Shown: piece by piece, positions 1 through 9,565 of the stretch
Layout of the letters: each line of letters opens with the position of its first letter
How positions within the stretch are numbered: the first letter of the stretch is position 1
NCBI RefSeq assembly: GCF_000473065.1
Contig: NZ_AXAZ01000014.1
Location: 62,001 to 126,000 of the forward strand
Source of the DNA: Bradyrhizobium sp. WSM1743
GTDB taxonomy: Bacteria > Pseudomonadota > Alphaproteobacteria > Rhizobiales > Xanthobacteraceae
DNA: 64,000 bases
Reading direction: 5' to 3'
Program-made: the position numbers and the translations under genes
Notes under the pieces: model-generated
Database searches by the model: none
The model's input: the letters and a program-made list of their open reading frames with translations, nothing else
What the model was told of the DNA's origin: nothing

Positions 1-600
1 CGGCTGGCAGGTCACGGGCTCAGATGCGTGCGGGGCGGCCGCGAAGTGTTCGCCGGGCTCGATTTCGCGGCCAGCTCGGGCGAAGCCCTGGCGGTGATGG
101 GCCGCAACGGATCGGGCAAGACCTCGCTGCTGCGGCTGATCGCGGGCCTGCTGATTCCCGCCGGCGGGACGATCGCGCTCGACGGCGGCGACGCCGAGCT
201 GACATTGCCGGAGCAATGCCACTATCTCGGCCATCGCGATGCCCTGAAGCCGGCGCTGAGCGTGGCCGAAAATCTGACGTTTTGGGCTGATTTTCTCGGC
301 GGCGAGCGTTTTGACTTCGCCGAGAGCCTCGCGACTGTCGGCCTTGACCATGCCACCCATCTGCCCGCGGGCTTCCTATCGGCCGGCCAGCGTCGCCGGC
401 TGTCGCTGGCCCGGCTGCTGACCGTCCGCCGTCCGGTCTGGCTGCTGGATGAGCCGACCAACGCGCTGGATGTGGCCGGCCAGGACATGTTCGGCGGCCT
501 GATGCGTGAGCATCTGGCCGCCGGCGGCATGATCATCGCGGCGACCCATGCCCCGCTGGGGATCGAATCGCGGGAGCTGCGGATCGGGGGTGTCGCGTGA
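1..600 (+). CDS. ccmA: Haem exporter ATP-binding protein CcmA (5' end cut by window)
   Basis: This is the ATPase of the CcmABCD complex, which drives release of haem-loaded CcmE during cytochrome c maturation at the cytoplasmic membrane. The frame is open from base 1 with in-family residues upstream of the first in-window GTG (28), so the true start lies just outside the window and probably only one or two codons are missing. Walker A GRNGSGKT, signature LSAGQ and Walker B VWLLDE appear in order, and the length of about 200 aa is normal for CcmA. ccmB follows, but only after a 328-bp gap filled by repeats. In Bradyrhizobium this gene is also called cycV. Confidence 0.95.
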   Translation, partial: RLAGHGLRCVRGGREVFAGLDFAASSGEALAVMGRNGSGKTSLLRLIAGLLIPAGGTIALDGGDAELTLPEQCHYLGHRDALKPALSVAENLTFWADFLGGERFDFAESLATVGLDHATHLPAGFLSAGQRRRLSLARLLTVRRPVWLLDEPTNALDVAGQDMFGGLMREHLAAGGMIIAATHAPLGIESRELRIGGVA

Positions 601-649
601 TTCCGATGCACCCTCAGCTTTCCAAGCGGCTGGGCCCGAAACTCTCCGT

Positions 650-896
650 TCCCTCCCCCCTCTTGTCCGCCGAAGCTTTAGCGAAGGCCGATGCAGAGAA
701 GGAGGCGTCGCCGCGGGCTCCCTCGCCTCTCCCGCTTGCGGGAGAGGTCGGCATAGGCGGCCCTTGGCCGCCGTCCCTTGAAAACGCCGATGCTTTGCAT
801 CGGCTATGGCGCCGGGTGAGGGTTCTCTCCTCTGGGGAAGTCTTCGTTGTCGAGACACCCTCTCCCCAGCCCTCCCCCGCAAGCGGGGGAGGGAGC
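650..896. repeat. Interspersed inverted repeat, family A copy 1 (ccmA-ccmB gap)
   Basis: Fills the gap between ccmA and ccmB. The core (726-896) starts with the short palindrome CTCTCCCGCTTGCGGGAGAG and ends with CCCTCCCCCGCAAGCGGGGGAGGG, separated by GCCGGGTGAGGG and GAGACACCCTCTCCCC. The same order of blocks recurs at 5661-5781 and, inverted, at 21533-21652. An extra element (CTTGTCCGCCGAAGCTTTAG) precedes the core. No protein signature is seen in the gap. Confidence 0.85.
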
Positions 897-928
897 ACAC
901 CGCCCTTGGGGCAGAACGGGAGCCCCCA

Positions 929-1597
929 ATGACCGCCCTGTCCGCCCTGATCCGCCGGGATATCAGGATCGCGCTCCGCGTCGGCGGTGGGGCGCTGATC
1001 GGAGTGCTGTTCTTCCTGACCGTGGTGGTGCTGATGCCGTTCGCCGTGGGCCCGGATCTGGCGCTGCTGTCGCGGCTGGGACCGGCGATCCTGTGGCTCG
1101 GCGCGCTGCTGGCGAGCCTGCTGACCCTGGATCGGCTGTTCATGGCCGACCATGAGGACGGCTCACTCGACCTGATCACGATGAGCCGGACCCCGCTGGA
1201 ACTTGCCTGCGCCGCCAAGGCGCTGGCGCATTGGCTGGCCGCCGGCCTGCCGCTGATTGTCGCAACCCCTGTGCTCGGCCTCTTGCTCAACCTCGACATG
1301 GTCGCCACGGTTGCGGTGGCGCTGACGCTGCTGGCGGGCACGCCGGCCCTGACCTTCACCGGCATGATCGGCGCGGCGCTGGCGGTGACGCTGCATCGCG
1401 GCGGGCTGCTGATGGCCGTGCTGGTGCTGCCGCTGTCGATTCCGGTGCTGATTTTCGGGGTTGCGGCCTCGCAGGCGGTGATCGTTGGTCCCATGACCTT
1501 CGGCGCGCCGTTCTCGATCCTGTGCGCACTGTCGCTGATCAGCCTCGTGATCGGCCCGTTCGCGGCGGCGGCGAGCCTGCGGCATGGACTGGACTGA
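929..1597 (+). CDS. ccmB: Haem exporter permease CcmB
   Basis: Integral membrane subunit of the CcmABCD haem-handling ABC complex. The start ATG at 929 gives a 222-residue protein, the usual CcmB length. The frame also stays open upstream, but that part is repeat sequence. The N-terminus (MTALSALIRRDIRIALR) is the typical cytoplasmic lead, followed by about six hydrophobic segments rich in Leu, Ala and Val. It works with CcmA (upstream) and CcmC (downstream). It is also known as cycW in Bradyrhizobium. The repeat that splits it from ccmA may affect coupling of the two genes. Confidence 0.95.
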   Translation: MTALSALIRRDIRIALRVGGGALIGVLFFLTVVVLMPFAVGPDLALLSRLGPAILWLGALLASLLTLDRLFMADHEDGSLDLITMSRTPLELACAAKALAHWLAAGLPLIVATPVLGLLLNLDMVATVAVALTLLAGTPALTFTGMIGAALAVTLHRGGLLMAVLVLPLSIPVLIFGVAASQAVIVGPMTFGAPFSILCALSLISLVIGPFAAAASLRHGLD

Positions 1598-1674
1598 CCT
1601 TGACCCCGATCAACTTTCGCTGCCCGCTTTTATGCTGATTGCCTGAGCGGCCCCCGGTGATTATCAGGTTTACC

Positions 1675-2406
1675 ATGTCGCTGATCGACCTCGCCAACCC
1701 CACGCGGTTCCTCGCGCTGACAGCGCGGGTGTTGCCGTGGCTCGCGGCCACGACCGTCATCCTGCTCACCATCGGCCTTTATCAATCCGCATACGCGCCG
1801 GACGACTATCAGCAGGGCGCGACCGTCAAGATCATGTTCATCCACGTGCCCAATGCCTGGCTGTCGATGTTCGTCTGGGGCGTGATGAGCATCGCATCAT
1901 TGGGCACCCTGGTGTGGCGGCATCCGCTCGCCGACGTCGCGGCGAAAGCGGCAGCGCCGATCGGCGCCGCCTTCACCTTCCTCGCGCTGCTCACGGGCTC
2001 GTTGTGGGGCCGGCCGATGTGGGGCACCTATTGGGAATGGGATGCGCGGCTGACGTCGGTGCTGATCCTGTTCCTGATGTATCTCGGCCTGATGGCGCTG
2101 TGGCGCGCGGTCGACGATCCCGCGCGCGCGGCGCGCGCCGCGGCGGTGCTGACGCTGGTCGGCGCGATCAACCTGCCCATCATCAAGTTCTCTGTCGACT
2201 GGTGGAACACGCTGCATCAGCCCGCGTCGGTGATGCGCGTGGGCGGCTCGACGCTCGACAAATCCTTCCTGATTCCGCTGCTGGTGATGGCGATCGCCTT
2301 CACGCTGCTGTTCGTCACGTTGCATCTGGCCGCAATGCGCAACGAGATCCTGCGCCGCCGTGTGCGCTCCCTGCAAATGATGCAGGCGAGCCAGAAGGCC
2401 GCATGA
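1675..2406 (+). CDS. ccmC: Haem-handling membrane protein CcmC
   Basis: CcmC binds haem and presents it to the periplasmic chaperone CcmE. The 243-residue protein carries the tryptophan-rich signature [13 protein letters not shown] and two periplasmic-loop histidines (IHVPNAW and LHQPASV) that ligate haem in this family. About six transmembrane segments are visible. The ATG at 1675 was preferred over a TTG 12 codons upstream because [12 protein letters not shown] matches the usual N-terminus. Its last bases overlap ccmD (ATGA), which points to translational coupling. Confidence 0.96.
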   Translation: MSLIDLANPTRFLALTARVLPWLAATTVILLTIGLYQSAYAPDDYQQGATVKIMFIHVPNAWLSMFVWGVMSIASLGTLVWRHPLADVAAKAAAPIGAAFTFLALLTGSLWGRPMWGTYWEWDARLTSVLILFLMYLGLMALWRAVDDPARAARAAAVLTLVGAINLPIIKFSVDWWNTLHQPASVMRVGGSTLDKSFLIPLLVMAIAFTLLFVTLHLAAMRNEILRRRVRSLQMMQASQKAA

Positions 2407-2588
2407 CGATGTCACTTGGTCCTTACGCGTCTTTCATCGTGACGTCTTACGCAGCTGCCGCTCTCGTGGTCGTGATCCTGATTGGCTGGGTCATGCTCGA
2501 TTATCGCAGCCAGACGCAGCGCCTGCGCGAGCTGGAGGAGCGCGGCATCACCCGCCGCTCAGGCCGCAACGCGACGGAGCTGCGATGA
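2403..2588 (+). CDS. ccmD: Haem exporter protein CcmD
   Basis: Small single-span membrane protein (61 aa) that stabilises CcmC-CcmE and is needed to release holo-CcmE. One hydrophobic helix (about residues 12-30) is followed by a charged tail ([14 protein letters not shown]), the standard CcmD plan. It overlaps ccmC by four bases (ATGA) and ccmG by four bases, so ccmC, ccmD and ccmG are probably translationally coupled. Called cycX in Bradyrhizobium. Confidence 0.93.
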   Translation: MTMSLGPYASFIVTSYAAAALVVVILIGWVMLDYRSQTQRLRELEERGITRRSGRNATELR

Positions 2589-3178
2589 GCGATCAGTCGG
2601 GCTCCACTCCGCCGCAGCGCCGCACCTTCCTGATGGCGCTGCCGCTGATCGCCTTCCTCGGCCTTGCGCTGCTGTTCTGGTTCCGGCTCGGCAGCGGCGA
2701 TCCCTCGCGAATTCCTTCGGCGCTAATCGGCCGGCCGGCGCCGCAGACCATGCTGCCACCGCTCGAGGGCTTGCAGGCCGACAATGCGCAGGTGCCGGGG
2801 CTCGATCCCGCCGCGTTCAAGGGCCAGGTCAGCCTCGTCAATGTCTGGGCGTCCTGGTGCGTGCCGTGCCACGACGAGGCGCCGCTGCTGACCGAGCTCG
2901 CCAAGGACAAGCGTTTCCAGCTGGTCGGCATCAATTATAAGGACGCCGCCGATAACGCACGCCGGTTCCTCGGCCGCTACGGCAACCCGTTCAGCCGCGT
3001 CGGCGTCGACGCCAACGGCCGCGCCTCGATCGAATGGGGCGTCTACGGCGTGCCGGAGACGTTTGTCGTCGGCCGCGAGGGCACCATCGTCTACAAGCTG
3101 GTGGGCCCGATCACGCCGGACAATTTGCGGACGGTGTTGTTGCCGCAGCTGGAGAAGGCGTTGAAGGCGGGGTCTTAG
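2585..3178 (+). CDS. ccmG: Thiol:disulfide interchange protein CcmG/DsbE
   Basis: Membrane-anchored periplasmic thioredoxin-like protein that reduces apocytochrome c (or CcmH) before haem ligation. It has an N-terminal anchor after [20 protein letters not shown], then a thioredoxin fold with the redox motif WCVPC and the family cis-Pro region GVPETFVV. Its 197 residues are normal for CcmG. The start overlaps the ccmD stop. Called cycY in Bradyrhizobium. The haem lyase genes (ccmE, ccmF, ccmH) are not in this window. Confidence 0.95.
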   Translation: MSDQSGSTPPQRRTFLMALPLIAFLGLALLFWFRLGSGDPSRIPSALIGRPAPQTMLPPLEGLQADNAQVPGLDPAAFKGQVSLVNVWASWCVPCHDEAPLLTELAKDKRFQLVGINYKDAADNARRFLGRYGNPFSRVGVDANGRASIEWGVYGVPETFVVGREGTIVYKLVGPITPDNLRTVLLPQLEKALKAGS

Positions 3179-3208
3179 CCAAGTCCGTCATTGCGAGCGG
3201 AGAGACCG

Positions 3209-3811
3209 TTACCCCTTCCTTACATCCCCCGCTTCCGCCTCGCTCGCTTCCAGCGATGCTGGCGCGATCCCGTAGCGCTTGGTCAACGGCATCTGGGCGA
3301 TGGCGAAGATCATCGTGATCGGGGTGACGCCGAACACCTTGAAGTTCACCCAGAAGTCCGTGCTCTGGGTACGCCAGATGATCTCGTTCAGCACCGCAAG
3401 GCCGGCGAAGAACAGCGCCCAGCGCAGCGTGAGGATACGCCAGCCCTGCGGCGTCAGATTGAACATCTGGTCGAACATCACGGCGATGAAAGAGCGGCCG
3501 AATAACAGGCCGCCGCCGAGGATCGCGGCGAACAGGCCATAGATGATGGTCGGCTTGACCTTGATGAAGGTCTCGTCGTGCAGCACCAAGGTCAGCGTGC
3601 CGAACACCAGCACGATCACGCCCGTCACGATCGCCATGATCGGGATGTGGCGGGTCACCACATAGGAGGCGGCCATCGCCGCCACGATCGCGACCATGAA
3701 GGCGCCGGTCGCGGCGAACAGATTGAACTTCGCATTGACGAAGAAGAACACGAGCAGCGGACCGAGCTCGGTCGCAAGCTTGAACAGCGGATGCGGCTGG
3801 GTCTTGTCCAT
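3209..3811 (-). CDS. yciB: Inner-membrane septation/intracellular spread protein A (YciB/IspZ)
   Basis: YciB/IspZ-family inner-membrane protein, linked to cell-envelope integrity and division in other bacteria. The start [20 protein letters not shown] was chosen because it follows a good ribosome-binding site (GGAAGAGAGA) and begins the family-conserved segment. Longer upstream starts run into a repeat. About five hydrophobic segments and the conserved WVNFKVFG stretch are visible in 200 aa. It lies downstream of ftsY on the same strand, a common rhizobial arrangement, but a 101-bp inverted repeat separates them. Confidence 0.93.
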   Translation of the reverse strand: MDKTQPHPLFKLATELGPLLVFFFVNAKFNLFAATGAFMVAIVAAMAASYVVTRHIPIMAIVTGVIVLVFGTLTLVLHDETFIKVKPTIIYGLFAAILGGGLLFGRSFIAVMFDQMFNLTPQGWRILTLRWALFFAGLAVLNEIIWRTQSTDFWVNFKVFGVTPITMIFAIAQMPLTKRYGIAPASLEASEAEAGDVRKG

Positions 3812-3829
3812 TCTCTCTTCCGTCTCTCC

Positions 3830-3930
3830 CATCCTTCGAGACGACCGCTTCGCGGTCTCCTCAGGATGAGGACCTCTTATGTGGCACGACCTCATCCTGA
3901 GGAGCCGCGCAAGCGGCGCCTCGAAGGATG
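3830..3930. repeat. Inverted repeat, family B (CATCCTTCGAGAC... element)
   Basis: An imperfect 101-bp dyad between ispZ and ftsY. It opens with CATCCTTCGAGACGACCGC, has a central pair CTCCTCAGGATGAGG and CCTCATCCTGAGGAG, and closes with GGCGCCTCGAAGGATG. The RNA could form a long hairpin in either direction. It ends three bases before the ftsY stop and sits 18 bases upstream of the ispZ start. Only one copy is present in this window. Confidence 0.85.
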
Positions 3931-3933
3931 AAG

Positions 3934-4878
3934 CTATTCGATTCCGGCAATGGCGCGGGCGAAATCGCGCGCGGTGAACGGCGCGAGATCGTCGACGCCT
4001 TCGCCGACGCCGATGAAATGCACCGGCAGCTTGAACTTCTCCGCGAGCGCCACCAAAATGCCGCCGCGCGCGGTGCCGTCGAGCTTGGTCATGACGAGGC
4101 CGGTGACGCCAGCGGTGCGATGAAAGGCCTCGACCTGCGACAGCGCGTTCTGGCCCACAGTCGCGTCAAGCACAAGCAGCACCGCATGCGGCGCAGTGTC
4201 ATCCACCTTGCGGATGACGCGCACGACCTTTTCGAGCTCGTTCATCAGCTCGGCCTTGTTCTGCAGACGGCCGGCGGTGTCGATCAGGAGCACGTCGATG
4301 TTCTGTTCCTTCGCCGCGGTGAGCGCGTTGAAGGCGAGGCTGGCCGAATCCGATCCTTGCGCGCCCGCGATGACCGGCGTCTTGGTCCGCTCACCCCAGA
4401 CCTTGAGCTGCTCGATCGCGGCGGCGCGAAACGTATCGCCGGCGGCGAGCATGACCTTGCGGCCTTCGGACGCGAATTTCTGTGACAGCTTTCCGATGGT
4501 GGTGGTCTTGCCGGAGCCGTTGACGCCGACGACGAGAATGACGAACGGCTTCTTGGCTGCATCGATCTCGAGCGGCTTTGCCACCGGCGCCAGCACCTTC
4601 TCGACCTCGGTCGCGACGACGTCCTTGACCTCGTCCGCCGAGATTGCCTTGTCGTAACGCCCTGCACCGACAGCGTCGGCGATCCGCACCGCGACCTGCG
4701 TGCCAAGGTCGGCGCGCAACAGCACGTCCTCGATGTCGTCGAGCATGGCGCGGTCGAGCTTGCGCTTGGTGACGAGGTCGGCGACCGCGGTCCCGAGCGA
4801 GGACGAGGTGCGCTTCAGCCCGTTGGACAGGCGGCGCCACCAGCTCAGTTTGGGGGTGTCGGAGGTGGTATCGTTCAT
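3934..4878 (-). CDS. ftsY: Signal recognition particle receptor FtsY
   Basis: SRP-receptor GTPase that docks ribosome-Ffh complexes at the membrane for co-translational insertion. The 314 aa contain a short N-terminal A region, a helical N domain, and the G domain with P-loop GVNGSGKTT (residues 118-126), [18 protein letters not shown] (200-) and [10 protein letters not shown]. The acidic N-terminal extension seen in E. coli is absent, as in other alphaproteobacteria. Its partner ffh is at 13223 in the same window. Nearby dapF-mtaB is the usual rhizobial neighbour. Confidence 0.97.
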   Translation of the reverse strand: MNDTTSDTPKLSWWRRLSNGLKRTSSSLGTAVADLVTKRKLDRAMLDDIEDVLLRADLGTQVAVRIADAVGAGRYDKAISADEVKDVVATEVEKVLAPVAKPLEIDAAKKPFVILVVGVNGSGKTTTIGKLSQKFASEGRKVMLAAGDTFRAAAIEQLKVWGERTKTPVIAGAQGSDSASLAFNALTAAKEQNIDVLLIDTAGRLQNKAELMNELEKVVRVIRKVDDTAPHAVLLVLDATVGQNALSQVEAFHRTAGVTGLVMTKLDGTARGGILVALAEKFKLPVHFIGVGEGVDDLAPFTARDFARAIAGIE

Positions 4879-4936
4879 GGTGGCGTGTTAGCCGTTCCGG
4901 CCTGTAAACGAAAGTCTTGACCGAAAGTCGTTATCC

Positions 4937-5638
4937 TTGCTCGATGTTCCCCAATTGACATCAGACGAAATCCTGGCGCGCGTGCTCCATCGCGACGGGC
5001 TGATGCTGGTGATCGACAAGCCGGCCGGCCTGCCGGTGCATCGCGGCCCCAAGGGCGGGCCGAACCTGGAAGCCTGCTTCGACGCGCTGCGCTTCGGCCT
5101 GCCGCGGCCGCCGGTGCTGGCCCACCGGCTGGACAAGGACACCTCGGGGTGCCTCGTGCTCGGCCGCCATCGCAAAGCCACGGCGTCGCTCGGCCTGCTG
5201 TTCAAGCACGGCAAGATCGGCAAGACCTACTGGACCGTGGTCGAGGGCGGCCCTGCCGAAGACGAAGGCACCATCGACATGCCGCTGGGCCGGCTCAATG
5301 CCGAGCGCGGCTGGTGGCAGAAGCCGGATCCGGAGGGGCAGAAGGCCATCACCAACTGGAAGGTGATGGGCCGGGGCGACGGTTTCACCTGGCTCGCCAT
5401 GGAACCCGTCACCGGCCGGACCCATCAATTGCGGGTGCATTCGGCCGAGAGCGGATGGCCGATCTTCGGCGATAACATTTACGGCAACGGCCCGCGCTTC
5501 GGCGAGCCGAAGCTGCACCTGCATTCCCGCGAGATCGTGGTGCCGATCTCCCGGAACAAGGAGCCGGTCCGCGTGGTCGCTCCGGCCCCGCCCCACATGC
5601 ACGAGAAGCTCAGGGCTTGCGGGTGGAATGGGGAATAG
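4937..5638 (+). CDS. RluA-family pseudouridine synthase
   Basis: Converts uridine to pseudouridine in rRNA or tRNA. The target cannot be read from sequence. The catalytic motif HRLDKDTSGCLV (Asp nucleophile) and the later GRTHQLRVH motif are intact in a 233-aa protein that lacks an S4 domain. The start is uncertain: no ATG exists before residue 22, and TTG at 4937 or TTG at 4955 are the options. It is divergent from ftsY with 58 bp between start codons. Confidence 0.9.
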   Translation: MLDVPQLTSDEILARVLHRDGLMLVIDKPAGLPVHRGPKGGPNLEACFDALRFGLPRPPVLAHRLDKDTSGCLVLGRHRKATASLGLLFKHGKIGKTYWTVVEGGPAEDEGTIDMPLGRLNAERGWWQKPDPEGQKAITNWKVMGRGDGFTWLAMEPVTGRTHQLRVHSAESGWPIFGDNIYGNGPRFGEPKLHLHSREIVVPISRNKEPVRVVAPAPPHMHEKLRACGWNGE

Positions 5639-5660
5639 CGGCGCGTGCCGCTGTCGTTCA

Positions 5661-5781
5661 CCTCTCCCGCTTGCGGGAGAGGTCGGCGCGTAGCGCCGGG
5701 TGAGAGCTTTCTCCTCTTGGGGATAGTCCCGTTGTGGAGACACCCTCTCCCCAACCCTCCCCCGCAAGCGGGGGAGGGAGC
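5661..5781. repeat. Interspersed inverted repeat, family A copy 2
   Basis: A compact 121-bp copy with palindromic ends (CTCTCCCGCTTGCGGGAGAG on the left and CCCTCCCCCGCAAGCGGGGGAGGG on the right). Between them are GGTCGGCGCGTAGCGCCGGG and GAGACACCCTCTCCCC, as in the other full copies. It lies 22 bp after the pseudouridine synthase stop and could act as a transcript-end hairpin. Confidence 0.88.
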
Positions 5782-5921
5782 GCACCGCTTTCGCAGCTGC
5801 ATCTCGCCGAAGCGTCCCAGCCGTCGGCCCCCCATGGTTTACCAAACCTTCAGCGCTCGCCTCTAATGATCACGGTTGCTTAGAAAAAGCTTCCGTAACC
5901 GCTCAGGACGAGCCGCGCGTG

Positions 5922-7031
5922 ATGACCAAGGCCGGGCTATCGATCATCGACGAGGTCGAATCCGCGATTCGGATGGGCTCGCCGGACAAGGGGCTGGAGA
6001 CGGCCCGGCGCGTCACCGACCTGTTCCTGTCTTCCGCCGGCAATTTCGACGACGAGCAGATCGCGCTGTTCGACGACGTGCTCGAGCGCCTGATTGGCAC
6101 CATCGAGCTGCGCGCCATTGCCGATATGGGCGCACGCGTGGCACTCGCCGAGATCAGCGCGCAGCTGGCGCCGATCGCCCAGGCGCCGCCGTCCGTGATG
6201 CGCCGCCTCGCCAACAATGACGAGATCCGCATCGCCGGTCCCGTGCTGCAGGAATCCGCGCGCCTCGACGATGGCGAGCTGGTGAAGATCGCCTCAAGCA
6301 AGGGCGAGCCGCATCTGCTCGCGGTCGCCGGCCGCTGGTGGCTGAAGGAGATCGTCACCGACGCGCTGCTGGCGCGCCGCTATCCCAGCGTCAGCCGGCG
6401 GCTCACCGCGAATCCCGGCGCACGCGTCTCCGGAGGCGGATTTGCCATCATCGTCGGCCAGGCCGAGAGTGATCCTGAGCTTGCCGTGAGCGTCGGCGTT
6501 CGCGTCGATTTGCCGTCGGATCTGCGCCGCCAATTTCTGCGCTCGGCGACGGATGCCGTGCGCACCCGCCTATTGTCGCGCGCCCCGGCGCATCTGTTCG
6601 AGGAAATCCAGAGCGCGATCGCAGCCGTCACCATCGGCGTTGAGCGCGAGATGTCCGGGGTGCGCGATTTCGAAGGCGCCAAGCGCGCGATTGCGAATCT
6701 CAAGGCGAGCGGCCAGCTCAATGAGGCGACGCTGTTCGGCTTCGCCAGACAGCGGCGCTATGAGGAGACGGTGGCGGCCCTGGCGGCGTTGTCCGGGTCG
6801 ACGGTCGAGGTGATTCGCCCGCTGATGCAGAGTCTGCGCGAGGACGGTCTGCTGGTGCCGTGCAAGGCCGCGCAGCTCGGCTGGGAGACGACCGTGGCCG
6901 TGCTCGAAAGCCGTTTTGCGACAGGTGCGATGAAGCCGGCGGATCTTGCAAGAGCGCAGGGGCATTTTGCGAAAATGACGACGGAGACCGCAAAGCGGAC
7001 ACTGCGGTTCTGGCAGGTAAGGGCGTTGTAG
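5922..7031 (+). CDS. DUF2336 domain-containing protein
   Basis: A 369-residue soluble, alanine-rich helical protein of the DUF2336 type, common in Bradyrhizobium and Rhodopseudomonas and without a settled function. No signal peptide or membrane segment is seen. The helical-repeat look (many Leu/Ala/Arg heptad-like stretches) fits the HEAT-like fold proposed for the family. GTG at 5919 directly abuts the ATG at 5922, and I take the ATG. It is monocistronic: repeats flank it on both sides. Confidence 0.82.
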   Translation: MTKAGLSIIDEVESAIRMGSPDKGLETARRVTDLFLSSAGNFDDEQIALFDDVLERLIGTIELRAIADMGARVALAEISAQLAPIAQAPPSVMRRLANNDEIRIAGPVLQESARLDDGELVKIASSKGEPHLLAVAGRWWLKEIVTDALLARRYPSVSRRLTANPGARVSGGGFAIIVGQAESDPELAVSVGVRVDLPSDLRRQFLRSATDAVRTRLLSRAPAHLFEEIQSAIAAVTIGVEREMSGVRDFEGAKRAIANLKASGQLNEATLFGFARQRRYEETVAALAALSGSTVEVIRPLMQSLREDGLLVPCKAAQLGWETTVAVLESRFATGAMKPADLARAQGHFAKMTTETAKRTLRFWQVRAL

Positions 7032-7074
7032 ACTCTTGAGGTGCACTGCGCACCACATCCGCGGTGTCATCCCC

Positions 7075-7184
7075 GCCTTGTGCGCAATCGCGCACTGGAG
7101 CGGGGAATCCAGTTTCCAGAGACGTCAGCGATTGAATCGAGAAGCCGCGGCGTACTGGGTCGCCCGGTCAAGCCGGGCGACGAC
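7075..7184. repeat. Interspersed repeat, family E copy 1
   Basis: A 110-bp element between the convergent DUF2336 gene and mtaB. It carries GTCATCCCCGCC at the left, the conserved centre GAAGCCGCGGCGTACTGG, and CGCCCGGTCAAGCCGGGCG at the right. The same centre occurs at 59744-59846 and 62199-62300. It lies between two convergent genes, so it may serve as a bidirectional terminator. Confidence 0.85.
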
Positions 7185-7189
7185 ACCGA

Positions 7190-8443
7190 CTATGTAGTGA
7201 GACGCTCGCCGTCACAGCCTGCGATCCTTCGCGGCACCACGCTCCCCACCCGCTCGCCTGCAATCGCCACCGGCAGATAGTGCTCGGTTCGTCCCTGCCT
7301 CTCGCTCTCGATCAGCACATCGCGTGTCGCGCCGACCTCGGCTTGCAGCCGCCGCCGCAGCGCCGCTTCGCCCGTAGCGCGCAACCGCTTCGCACGCTCC
7401 TTGATCGCACCGCCCGCCACCTGCGGCATCCGCGCGGCCGGCGTGCCGGGACGCGGGGAATAGGGGAAGACGTGGAGGAAAGTCAGCCCGCATTCTTCGA
7501 CGAGGTCGAGCGAGCGCGAAAACATCTCCTCGGTCTCGGTCGGGAAGCCCGCGATGATGTCGGCGCCGAAGGCGACGTCGGGTCGCAGCCGGCGCACCTG
7601 GTCGCAAAACGCGATGGCGTCATTGCGCGAATGCCGCCGCTTCATGCGCTTCAGGATCATGTCGTCGCCGGACTGCAGCGACAGGTGCAGATGCGGCATT
7701 AGGCGCGGGTCGTCGGCGATGGCGTCGAGCAGATCGCCATCGGCCTCGATCGAATCGATCGAGGAGATGCGCAGGCGCTTCAGCTCCGGCACATGCCGCA
7801 AGATCTGCTTGGTCAGCATGCCGAGTTTCGGCGCGCCGGGCAGGTCGGTGCCATAGCTGGTGAGATCGACGCCGGTCAGCACGATCTCGGCATGGCCGCG
7901 CTCCGCCAGCGTCCGCACCTGCTCGACCACTGCGCCCATCGGCACCGAGCGTGAATTGCCGCGGCCATAGGGGATGATGCAGAAGGTGCAGCGATGATCG
8001 CAGCCGTTCTGCACCTGCACGAACACGCGGGGCAGACCGCTCGCATAGCCGTCGATGAGATGCGGCGCCATCTCCTTCACCGCCATGATGTCGCTGACGG
8101 CGATCTTCTCGCTCGCGCCGATGGCAAATGCATCGCGGGCTTCGCGCCAGACTTCGGCACGCATCTTGTCGTCATTGCCGACGACGCGATCGACCTCCGC
8201 CATGTCGGCGAACATCGCGCTTTGCGTCTGCGCCGCGCAGCCGGTGACGACGATGCGCGCTTCGGGGCGCTCGCGCTTCAGCTTGCGGATCGACTGGCGC
8301 GCCTGCGCCACCGCCTCGTTGGTGACGGCGCAGCTGTTGATGACGATGGTGTCGGAAAGCCCTGCGCTCTCCGCTTTGCTGCGGATCACCTCGGCCTCGA
8401 AGGCGTTGAGGCGGCAGCCGAAGGTGACGATGTCGACAGCCAT
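7190..8443 (-). CDS. mtaB: tRNA t6A37 methylthiotransferase MtaB
   Basis: Radical-SAM enzyme that adds a methylthio group to N6-threonylcarbamoyladenosine at tRNA position 37. [20 protein letters not shown] is the standard MTTase N-terminus. The radical-SAM cluster motif CDHRCTFC and the upstream Cys residues for the second Fe-S cluster (GCRLN, NSC, GCAAQ) are present in 417 aa. The start ATG shares one base with the dapF stop (TGATG), so the pair is probably co-translated. An in-frame upstream extension over dapF is not plausible as coding. Confidence 0.95.
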   Translation of the reverse strand: MAVDIVTFGCRLNAFEAEVIRSKAESAGLSDTIVINSCAVTNEAVAQARQSIRKLKRERPEARIVVTGCAAQTQSAMFADMAEVDRVVGNDDKMRAEVWREARDAFAIGASEKIAVSDIMAVKEMAPHLIDGYASGLPRVFVQVQNGCDHRCTFCIIPYGRGNSRSVPMGAVVEQVRTLAERGHAEIVLTGVDLTSYGTDLPGAPKLGMLTKQILRHVPELKRLRISSIDSIEADGDLLDAIADDPRLMPHLHLSLQSGDDMILKRMKRRHSRNDAIAFCDQVRRLRPDVAFGADIIAGFPTETEEMFSRSLDLVEECGLTFLHVFPYSPRPGTPAARMPQVAGGAIKERAKRLRATGEAALRRRLQAEVGATRDVLIESERQGRTEHYLPVAIAGERVGSVVPRRIAGCDGERLTT

Positions 8444-9318
8444 CAGCCGACCGGCGCGAACAGCGCCGGATCGAAATGGCCCTCGTATTCCAAGGTCGCG
8501 GTGCCCGTCATCAGCACGTGATCGTCGCGCTCGCGCCATTCGATGCCGAGCTTGCCGCCGGGCAACGTGATCTCGACCTTGCGCTCGGCGCGCTTCAGCC
8601 GCGCGGCGGCGACCGCCGTGGCACAGGCCGCCGACCCGCACGCCTTGGTCAGGCCGGCACCGCGCTCCCAGGTGCGGATCGTGATGTGCTCGCGATCGAC
8701 GATATGGGCGAGCGTGATGTTGGCGCGCTCGGGGAAGATCGGATGGTTTTCCAAGAGCGGACCGAAGCGGCCGAGATCATAGGCGTTGACGTCCTCGACC
8801 CAGAACACCGCATGCGGATTGCCCATGCTCACCACGGAGGGCGAATGCAGGATGGGATTGTCGATCGGCCCAATCTGCAATTCGATGTAGCGCGTATCGC
8901 GAAACTCTTCCGCCAGCGGAATGTCCTGCCAGCCGAACTTCGGTGCGCCCATGTCGACCGTGTAGAGATCGGATGCGGGGCCCTGCCAGGCATTGAGCAG
9001 GCCGGCGGCCGTCTCGAAGGTCGCGGTGGTCTGCCCGGTCTTCTCGAAGATGCGGCGCACGACGCAGCGCATGCCGTTGCCGCAGGCGCCGGCCTCGGAG
9101 CCGTCATTGTTGTAGATGCTGATGAAGGCCTCGGTGCCGTCGAGCCGCGGCTTCTGCAGCACCATGAGCTGGTCGTAGGGAACGCCGCCATGCGCCGACG
9201 CCACGGCGCGGGCGTCGTCCGGCGTGACCCGGCCTGCGGAATCGCGCATGTCGACAACGACGATCTCGTTGCCGATGCCGTTCATCTTGGCAAATGCGTG
9301 GTTGGCCAGCGCGCTCAT
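8443..9318 (-). CDS. dapF: Diaminopimelate epimerase
   Basis: Interconverts LL- and meso-diaminopimelate for lysine and peptidoglycan synthesis. The two catalytic cysteines are visible in GACGNGMRC and [11 protein letters not shown], and the protein starts with the usual [10 protein letters not shown]. At 291 aa it is slightly longer than E. coli DapF. It is the first gene of a dapF-mtaB unit. Another diaminopimelate/threonine pathway gene, asd, is at 26868. Confidence 0.96.
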   Translation of the reverse strand: MSALANHAFAKMNGIGNEIVVVDMRDSAGRVTPDDARAVASAHGGVPYDQLMVLQKPRLDGTEAFISIYNNDGSEAGACGNGMRCVVRRIFEKTGQTTATFETAAGLLNAWQGPASDLYTVDMGAPKFGWQDIPLAEEFRDTRYIELQIGPIDNPILHSPSVVSMGNPHAVFWVEDVNAYDLGRFGPLLENHPIFPERANITLAHIVDREHITIRTWERGAGLTKACGSAACATAVAAARLKRAERKVEITLPGGKLGIEWRERDDHVLMTGTATLEYEGHFDPALFAPVG

Positions 9319-9500
9319 GAAAATTCCCGAATTTCGCCTGCCTTATATGGCGATCCTCGGCCGCTTGGCCAGTGATTTGCGGCCGCGAGCCAGGACATCG
9401 GCCAAGGTGCCTGCCATGACGCATCTGTCATGGGACGAATTCGGCGCTCGCGTGTTAGAACGGCACGGTTCGCGCAAACCGGGACGCGCGGCCGGGTTGA

Positions 9501-9553
9501 GGCCTTGGTGGGTAAGGCCTTGATGAATTAGGGCCTTGATGGATCAAGGCCTT
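9501..9553. repeat. Tandem and inverted AAGGCCTTGAT motifs upstream of the GyrI-like gene
   Basis: The stretch holds GGCCTTGGTGGGTAAGGCCT, then GGCCTTGATGAATTAGGGCC, then a perfect 9-bp inverted repeat GGCCTTGAT/ATCAAGGCC (9532-9551). It ends 15 bases before the ATG at 9566, so it is in the promoter or leader. A related CCAAGGCC/GGCCTTGG dyad with a further ATCAAGGCC lies upstream of sdhC (38347-38380). The role is unknown. Confidence 0.6.
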
Positions 9554-9565
9554 GGGGAGAACAGA

